Both the position numbers and the translations under genes were made by a program. Under the pieces are notes generated by a model. The model ran no database searches. It was not told where the DNA came from and saw only the letters and a program-made list of their open reading frames with translations. A DNA stretch of 64,000 nt from CAVTYH01 sp963738835 (GTDB taxonomy: Bacteria > Planctomycetota > Planctomycetia > Pirellulales > JADZDJ01): positions 124,001 through 188,000 of the forward strand of contig CAVTYH010000002.1 of the NCBI GenBank assembly GCA_963738835.1, in the 5' to 3' direction. Below, in pieces: positions 63,445 to 64,000 of the stretch (positions are counted from its first letter, which is position 1; every line of letters begins with the position of its first letter).

Positions 63445-63654
63445 TCACCCGGGTCGCTTCCGTCTCGCCGCAGAACGATCCCGAGGGGAAGAGGATCGGC
63501 CGGATTTGGCCGGCGGCTTGGAAGATGATTTGGCTTTTGCTGCGGTAGGCTTCCGTTTACGGCTCTTTTCCAACGATTGCAAATGTCGAATCCAGCCGGC
63601 CAGCCCACCGTGCTTGGCGATCAGTTGCTCACACGCTCTGCGTTCTTCTTCCAC
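63445..63654 (-). CDS. small Lys/Ser-rich-tail protein
   Basis: A 69-residue frame beginning VEEERRACEQLIAKHGGLAGWIRHLQSLEKS, followed by a basic low-complexity tail (KRKPTAAKAKSSSKPPAKSG...). The first thirty residues look like a conserved helical domain, and the frame is open further upstream (SCRRDSNDRQFN before the GTG), with a stop above it. I do not recognise the family. The start is uncertain: a GTG at 63654 is used here. Confidence 0.5.
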   Translation of the reverse strand: MEEERRACEQLIAKHGGLAGWIRHLQSLEKSRKRKPTAAKAKSSSKPPAKSGRSSSPRDRSAARRKRPG

Positions 63655-64000
63655 GTTGAATTGCCGATCATTGCTGTCCCGCCGGCATGAAAAGAAGAAA
63701 TCCGGACCGGTGGCCTAAAAAAGGGCTTGTATTTATTCACATGTACACTATAATTAAAGGCGGAACTTTGGGTCCCGTTTGTCAACGTTGGCAAATGTCG
63801 TTCCTTGACAATTGAGCAAGATTTTCCCCGCCTCAGGCCAGCGCCGCCCGAGGTTGGGCCGGACTGCGCACGGCAAGTCCAGCAATGCACCGCAGGGGAC
63901 GCCGAGGTTCGCCGAGGGCAGCGCAGAGCGATCAAGCATGGTTTTGAGACTTCCTGCGATTCCTCTGCGTAACTCTGCGCCCTCCGCGGTGAAGTCTCTG
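63655..64000. other. right edge: no gene seen, one long inverted repeat
   Basis: Nothing with coding character lies to the right of 63720. From about 63885 the sequence reads CACCGCAGGGGACGCCGAGG...GCAGCGCAGAG...CCTCTGCGTAACTCTGCGCCCTCCGCGGTG, a hairpin element of the family also seen at 60489-60587. Confidence 0.45.

Overview
The window looks like a chromosome segment of a planctomycete, most likely in or near the order Pirellulales. The evidence is the company of families that are characteristic of that phylum: two DUF1559-type pseudopilin-like proteins, a DUF1501 protein, a DUF1549/DUF1553 cytochrome-type protein, a PPC-domain protein, a cytochrome c plus WD40 fusion, three PEP-CTERM proteins (one with a dockerin), a TAT-exported Gfo/Idh/MocA oxidoreductase, an HGSNAT-like membrane protein and a large arylsulfatase. 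The DNA is moderately GC-rich with many small intergenic palindromes.

Layout. 0-2 kb: the end of a secreted coiled-coil protein gene, then an ECF sigma factor and its membrane anti-sigma partner (minus strand). 2-7.7 kb: a P1B-type metal ATPase, a PilZ protein, a Gfo/Idh/MocA oxidoreductase and an HGSNAT-like transmembrane protein (plus). 7.7-9.4 kb: decayed DNA with repeats and the two ends of a type IIG restriction-modification gene whose middle is gone. 9.4-18.6 kb: a run of minus-strand secreted or membrane proteins (SnoaL/DUF1579-like, arylsulfatase, DUF1254/DUF1214). 18.7-25.2 kb: an LssY-like protein, a matrixin-like protease, a divergent histidine-rich metal-binding pair, a DUF1559 protein and two paralogous PEP-CTERM proteins. 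25.3-33 kb: core metabolism (glmU-like uridylyltransferase, prs, pgi, rpe) mixed with small proteins. 33.2-42.6 kb: tRNA-Lys with an integrase remnant that runs into its 3' half, then the four-gene DUF1501/PPC/DUF1549-1553/cytochrome-WD40 operon, then a second integrase-tail remnant beside a decayed tRNA-end-like sequence; this may be an old integrated island. 42.4-49.8 kb: a type II secretion/type IV pilus-like cluster with one GspE ATPase, three consecutive GspF-type proteins, three small pseudopilin-like proteins and a DUF1559 protein. 50-64 kb: a glycosyltransferase, a beta-lactamase-fold/PDZ protein, a VOC protein, an esterase/cytochrome-monooxygenase/redoxin operon, a GntR/ABC transporter operon with a visible operator, a PQQ-propeller protein, a DUF4160/DUF2442 pair and a membrane protein.

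A striking technical feature is that about fifteen otherwise well-conserved genes are split by one or two small indels. Most are the loss of one base in a short homopolymer or two bases in a GC/CG/CA dinucleotide run. This pattern reads as consensus error in the assembly rather than gene death. For such genes I give the full span as one CDS and mark the shift point. Genes that are genuine remnants (the restriction-modification gene and the integrase pieces) are listed as pseudogenes.
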